Under the pieces are notes generated by a model. That model did not search any database and was not told the DNA's origin. It saw only the letters and a list, made by a program, of their open reading frames with translations. DNA of 64,000 nt from JBAXZR01 sp041670165 (GTDB lineage: Bacteria > Bacillota > Clostridia > Christensenellales > UBA1242). How positions within the stretch are numbered: the first letter of the stretch is position 1; every line of letters begins with the position of its first letter. Made by a program: the position numbers and the translations under genes. Positions 61,554-64,000 of this stretch are shown here, one piece after another. The stretch covers positions 1 through 64,000 of the forward strand of contig JBAXZR010000003.1 in the NCBI GenBank assembly GCA_041670165.1, read 5' to 3'.

Positions 61554-61635
61554 GCGGTCGTGGTGGAATGGCAGACACGTATGTTTAAGGGGCATATGAG
61601 AAATCGTGAGGGTTCAAGTCCCTCCGACCGCACCA
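61554..61635 (+). tRNA. tRNA-Leu, anticodon AAG
   Basis: The 82-base cloverleaf has acceptor GCGGTCG/CGACCGC, D arm GTGGAATGGCAGACAC and a T arm GAGGGTTCAAGTCCCTC. The anticodon stem is TATGT/GCATA with one T-G pair, around loop TTAAGGG, placing A34-A35-G36. The CCA is encoded. The variable arm is short for a class II tRNA (about 11 bases). A34 would need deamination to inosine to read CUU, CUC and CUA. The 3' 18 bases are repeated at 61997-62014. Confidence 0.9.
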
Positions 61636-61930
61636 AAATACTTGGGGTGACACCAAAAAAAATAGGCGGGTACGCAAAGTTAAAACTTTGCTAACTCGCT
61701 TTTTTTTGGTTTCCCTCCCAACTCCCTTTCCTACAGAAGTGTTCGTCCAAAAAATCTTGCGCCCGAACTAAATTCGTGCTGATTTTTTGAACTCCATATT
61801 TTAATCAATGTTCTGGTTAATAATTTTTTTTTGTTAAAAATGAGTATAATAATTAATTTTTCTAATATTTTATCAGGGAGGGGGACTTGAAGCCCAAGGG
61901 GGCTTTGAGGGAAAAAAGTTGCCAGTGGCA
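61618..61930. repeat. Tandem 313-base duplication, copy 1
   Basis: The unit begins inside the tRNA (GTCCCTCCGACCGCACCA) and contains double-hairpin repeat R4 (hairpin A 61652-61710, hairpin B 61741-61792). An A/T stretch and a palindromic end follow, with AAGCCCAAGGGGGCTT and TTGCCA-G-TGGCAA. It differs from copy 2 at only a few bases. No real gene lies in it: frames on the minus strand repeat because the DNA repeats. Confidence 0.9.
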
Positions 61931-61996
61931 AGTTTTCTCCGAAAAGTGGCGAAGCAAGCTATGCTTGTAAGCCGTGCAAATGCTGAAAGCAATTGC

Positions 61997-62309
61997 GTCC
62001 CTCCGACCGCACCAAAATACTTGGAGTGACACCAAAAAAAATAGGCGGGTACGCAAAGTTAAAACTTTGCTAACTCGCTTTTTTTTGGTTTCCCTCCCAA
62101 CTCCCTTTCCTACAGAAGTGTTTGTCCAAAAAATCTTGCGCCCGAACTAAATTCGTGCTGATTTTTTGAACTCCATATTTTAATCAATGTTCTGGTTAAT
62201 AATTTATTTTTGTTAAAAATGAGTATAATAATTAATTTTTCTAATATTTTATCAGGGAGGGGACTTGAAGCCCAAGGGGGCTTTGAGGGAAAAAAAGTTG
62301 CCAGTGGCA
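61997..62309. repeat. Tandem 313-base duplication, copy 2
   Basis: This copy is offset 379 bases from copy 1 and contains repeat R5 (hairpin A 62031-62089, hairpin B 62120-62171). It starts with the last 18 bases of the tRNA-Leu gene, so copy 1 could have arisen by insertion or duplication at the tRNA 3' end. The 66 bases between the copies (61931-61996) are unique here and continue the palindromic end of copy 1. From 62310 to the YetF gene the sequence is plain A/T with a possible promoter (TTTAAA 62334-62339, 17 bases, TATAAT 62357-62362). Confidence 0.9.
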
Positions 62310-62411
62310 TTTTTAGTTTCTTGCTTCTTATAGTTTAAAGTTTTTAGTTTAGAAAGTATAATAGGAATATTAAGCAGTATAAATTGAAATTAATAGCCAC
62401 ATAATATTTGC

Positions 62412-63098
62412 ATGAATGAAATTTTGAGAGTAGTTATTAATACATTAATTTCTTTTGCATATTTGTTTATAATTGCAAAGCTATTAGGAAAAAAACAAAT
62501 TGCTCAACTTGAATTTACAGATTATGTTTTAGGTATTTCTATTGGATCAATTGCAGCCCAAATGACTTTTGATACAGAAATTCCTTTTTATTTTTTTTTG
62601 ATAGCGATGACCATTTTTATGGTTCTTGCACTTATCTTAAATTATTTAGAAATAACACCCACTTTTTTAAAAACTATAATTAAAGGTAAACCACATATTT
62701 TGATTGAAGATGGAAAAATTAATTATAAGGAAATTAAAAAAGTAAGATTTGACATGAACGATTTATTATCGCTATGCAGATTAAAAAATTACTTTGATAT
62801 TGACGAAATTGCCTTTGCTATTCTTGAAACAAATGGCCAATTAAGCATTTTGCCCAAATCAGAGAACAAACCAGCAACTCTTGAGCATTTAAAAATTAAA
62901 GATAAAAAATCCAGCCTTTCAATTGATTTTATAATTGAAGGGAAAATTGTAGAAAAGGCTTTAAATCAAGCTGAAAAATCAAAAGATTGGCTCTATAAAA
63001 AATTAAATATATCTTCAAAAAATGATTTAAAAAATATTGTTCTTGCAACATATGATGAAGAAAATGATGAAATCATTGTTCATAATAAGAACTTGTAA
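62412..63098 (+). CDS. YetF/DUF421 membrane protein
   Basis: The 228-residue protein has three membrane helices in the first 80 residues. The family sequence FTDYVLGISIGSIAAQMTFDTEIPFYFF includes the TDYVxGIxIGxIA pattern. Two cytoplasmic alpha/beta domains follow, the first with GKPHILIEDGKINYKEIKKVRFDMNDLLSLCRLKNYFDIDEIAFAILETNGQLSIL. YetF proteins are numerous in spore-forming Firmicutes, some are forespore-expressed, and the role is unknown. The ATG at 62412 lacks a Shine-Dalgarno sequence and has TAATAT close upstream, so the start is less certain than the gene. Confidence 0.85.
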   Translation: MNEILRVVINTLISFAYLFIIAKLLGKKQIAQLEFTDYVLGISIGSIAAQMTFDTEIPFYFFLIAMTIFMVLALILNYLEITPTFLKTIIKGKPHILIEDGKINYKEIKKVRFDMNDLLSLCRLKNYFDIDEIAFAILETNGQLSILPKSENKPATLEHLKIKDKKSSLSIDFIIEGKIVEKALNQAEKSKDWLYKKLNISSKNDLKNIVLATYDEENDEIIVHNKNL

Positions 63099-63342
63099 TT
63101 TAATACATTTTTTATTAAATCTATTTAATTCAAAAAATAATTAAAGTATAATCCTCATAGTATTTTTTGTATGTATTAATTAATGAATTAAATTATTTTT
63201 TAAAATTATTTTTTTTAAAAAAAGAAAATATAATTAATAAATATATAATTTTAAAAAAATACAATTGGAAATTAATGTTTTTTTATCTATATTATATTGT
63301 TTATAAACTTTAGCTTAGCAATTAATATTATTTTTGCTTATA
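63099..63342. other. A/T-rich intergenic stretch
   Basis: I see no gene, repeat of the double-hairpin family or promoter here; it is low-complexity A/T sequence. Confidence 0.5.
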
Positions 63343-63367
63343 AAAAAGCCACAACTTAATGTGGCTT
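63343..63367 (-). terminator. Terminator of tRNA-Leu(CAA)
   Basis: AAGCCACA and TGTGGCTT pair around a short loop, with TTTTTT following on the minus strand, directly after the tRNA. Confidence 0.85.
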
Positions 63368-63375
63368 ATATTGTT

Positions 63376-63461
63376 TGGTGCCGAAGGCGGGACTTGAACC
63401 CGCATGTCCTTGCGAACATCGGATTTTGAGTCCGACGCGTCTGCCATTTCACCACTCCGGC
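63376..63461 (-). tRNA. tRNA-Leu, anticodon CAA
   Basis: The 86-base class II tRNA on the minus strand has acceptor GCCGGAG/CTTCGGC, anticodon stem TCGGA/TCCGA around CTCAAAA (C34 A35 A36), and a proper variable-arm stem (TGTTCG..GGACA). The T arm is GCGGGTTCAAGTCCCGC, with encoded CCA. It reads UUG. Confidence 0.95.
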
Positions 63462-63557
63462 TTATGTTTGACAGGTGCATATTATCATAATAAAATCTTT
63501 ATTGCAAGTAAAATTTTATATATTTTTAACTAAAAGATAAGTTTTTGTGTTTAAATC

Positions 63558-63586
63558 TTTACTTTTTATTTTAAAAGATATATAAT
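63558..63586 (+). promoter_or_regulatory. Promoter of the small membrane protein gene
   Basis: TTTACT (63558-63563), 17 bases, and TATAAT (63581-63586) give a leader of about 15 bases with TTTGGAGGAAC. The hexamers are the same as in the HD gene promoter at 42292. Confidence 0.7.
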
Positions 63587-63607
63587 GAAAACATATTTGG
63601 AGGAACA

Positions 63608-63916
63608 ATGAAAAAGCTTGTAAATTTTATTATACTTGTAGCAAGTATTGTTTGGTTCGTAGTACTTCTTATTTTGGCAATTAATCAACAACTCAACACG
63701 AATATCACACCACAGTTTACAGATTTTTTTAATTTTTCAAAACAATATGGAGCTCTTATAATTCTTGGAACATATGTGTTCTTCAACACAATTGGAAGGG
63801 GATTCGTTAGAATTTTGTTTGGAATTTTAATTCTACTTCTCTTGGCTGGTGTTGCAATTATGATTATTAAGCCTGAACTTTTAAGTCAAGTTGTTACCAC
63901 TTTTCCTGCAGCATAA
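63608..63916 (+). CDS. Small three-helix membrane protein
   Basis: The 102-residue protein has three hydrophobic segments (about 5-24, 49-62, 69-88), a polar loop with NQQLNTNITPQFTDFFNF, and a short C-terminal tail. I do not recognise a family. The ribosome binding site GGAGGA and the promoter are strong, so the gene is real. Nothing in the context indicates a role, and the downstream neighbour lies outside the window. Confidence 0.7.
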   Translation: MKKLVNFIILVASIVWFVVLLILAINQQLNTNITPQFTDFFNFSKQYGALIILGTYVFFNTIGRGFVRILFGILILLLLAGVAIMIIKPELLSQVVTTFPAA

Positions 63917-63961
63917 TGATTATACTTGAATTGTTAAAATGAGATTTCAAAGACAAATTTG

Positions 63962-63999
63962 AAAGAACTTATTTCCTTAGTTATAGCGAAACAAGTTCT
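63962..63999 (+). terminator. Hairpin at the window end
   Basis: AAGAACTTATTTC and GAAACAAGTTCTT pair with one mismatch. It follows the small membrane protein gene and is probably its terminator, but the T-run, if any, is outside the window. Confidence 0.5.
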
Positions 64000-64000
64000 T

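Noticed and set aside
61731..62310. Two near-identical minus-strand reading frames of about 66 codons that look like duplicated small genes
   Set aside because: They repeat only because the DNA block repeats. They run through the hairpin and T-run sequence and have no ribosome binding site.

Overview
The window is 64 kb of an AT-rich bacterial chromosome, well below 40% GC by eye. The gene set points to a low-GC Gram-positive (Firmicutes/Bacillota, probably an uncultured Clostridia-like gut lineage). Pointers are a dprA-topA-trmFO run, the TIGR03960/DUF2344 radical-SAM pair, a minD/minE/M50 protease cluster, NfeD plus flotillin, DUF1846, a YjzC-like peptide, a YetF protein and a sporulation-type polysaccharide deacetylase. 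TGA is used as a stop, so the code is the standard bacterial one and not the Mollicutes code. Most genes have a GGAG-type ribosome binding site, and many have a clear sigma-A promoter with a 17-base spacer. I see no prophage, transposase, CRISPR array or biosynthetic cluster; this is mostly housekeeping chromosome.

Layout. 1-940: cluster of a dispersed double-hairpin repeat, fading into decayed copies. 1.0-11.8 kb: tilS, lysS, rlmA, a ClpA-type AAA+ protein of unknown role, a DUF2225 protein, a divergent locus (Gly-rich protein against a small protein plus subtilisin-like protease), a membrane C39-like protein, and murG. 11.9-20.5 kb: a type II topoisomerase pair (topoisomerase IV-like) and a 1135-residue secreted leucine-rich-repeat protein. 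20.7-27.7 kb: polysaccharide deacetylase, a double OB-fold protein, pyrimidine nucleoside phosphorylase, tsaE, a TsaB-RimI fusion, a hydrolase and a membrane-anchored MurF. 27.8-32.6 kb: NfeD-flotillin operon, rdgB, proS, a YjzC-like small gene. 32.7-41.1 kb: HtrA-like lipoprotein, MreB-like protein, minD, minE, a tiny membrane protein, an SpoIVFB-like protease, an unknown protein and the radical-SAM pair. 41.3-45 kb: LysR regulator divergent from a small alarmone-hydrolase-like HD protein, an almost pure A/T desert, two unknown genes, and rplS with an L19-type leader. 45.3-55.6 kb: comM, dprA, topA, trmFO, an RseC-like protein, trxA, pyk and a DUF1846 gene. 55.7-64 kb: a serine-palmitoyltransferase-like enzyme with mscL, a deoxyribosyltransferase-like protein, asnB, cdd, tRNA-Leu(AAG) followed by a tandem duplication of the double-hairpin repeat, a YetF protein, tRNA-Leu(CAA) and a small membrane protein.

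How the genes fit together. Translation and tRNA quality are strongly represented (tilS, lysS, proS, tsaE, tsaB-rimI, rlmA, trmFO, rplS, two tRNA-Leu). Envelope growth and division are the second theme (murG, murF, MreB-like, minD/minE, deacetylase, HtrA, flotillin, MscL). DNA topology and uptake form the third (topoisomerase IV-like pair, topA, dprA, comM).

The most interesting signals outside the genes are the double-hairpin repeat family with compensatory base changes, its tandem duplication that carries the 3' end of a tRNA-Leu gene, a tRNA-Leu with an AAG anticodon, a near-consensus promoter that would make rlmA leaderless, and a large imperfect palindrome between the LysR and HD genes. 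Among the genes, the serine-palmitoyltransferase-like enzyme coupled to mscL, the TsaB-RimI fusion, the membrane MurF, the AAA+ protein and the subtilisin locus deserve a second look.
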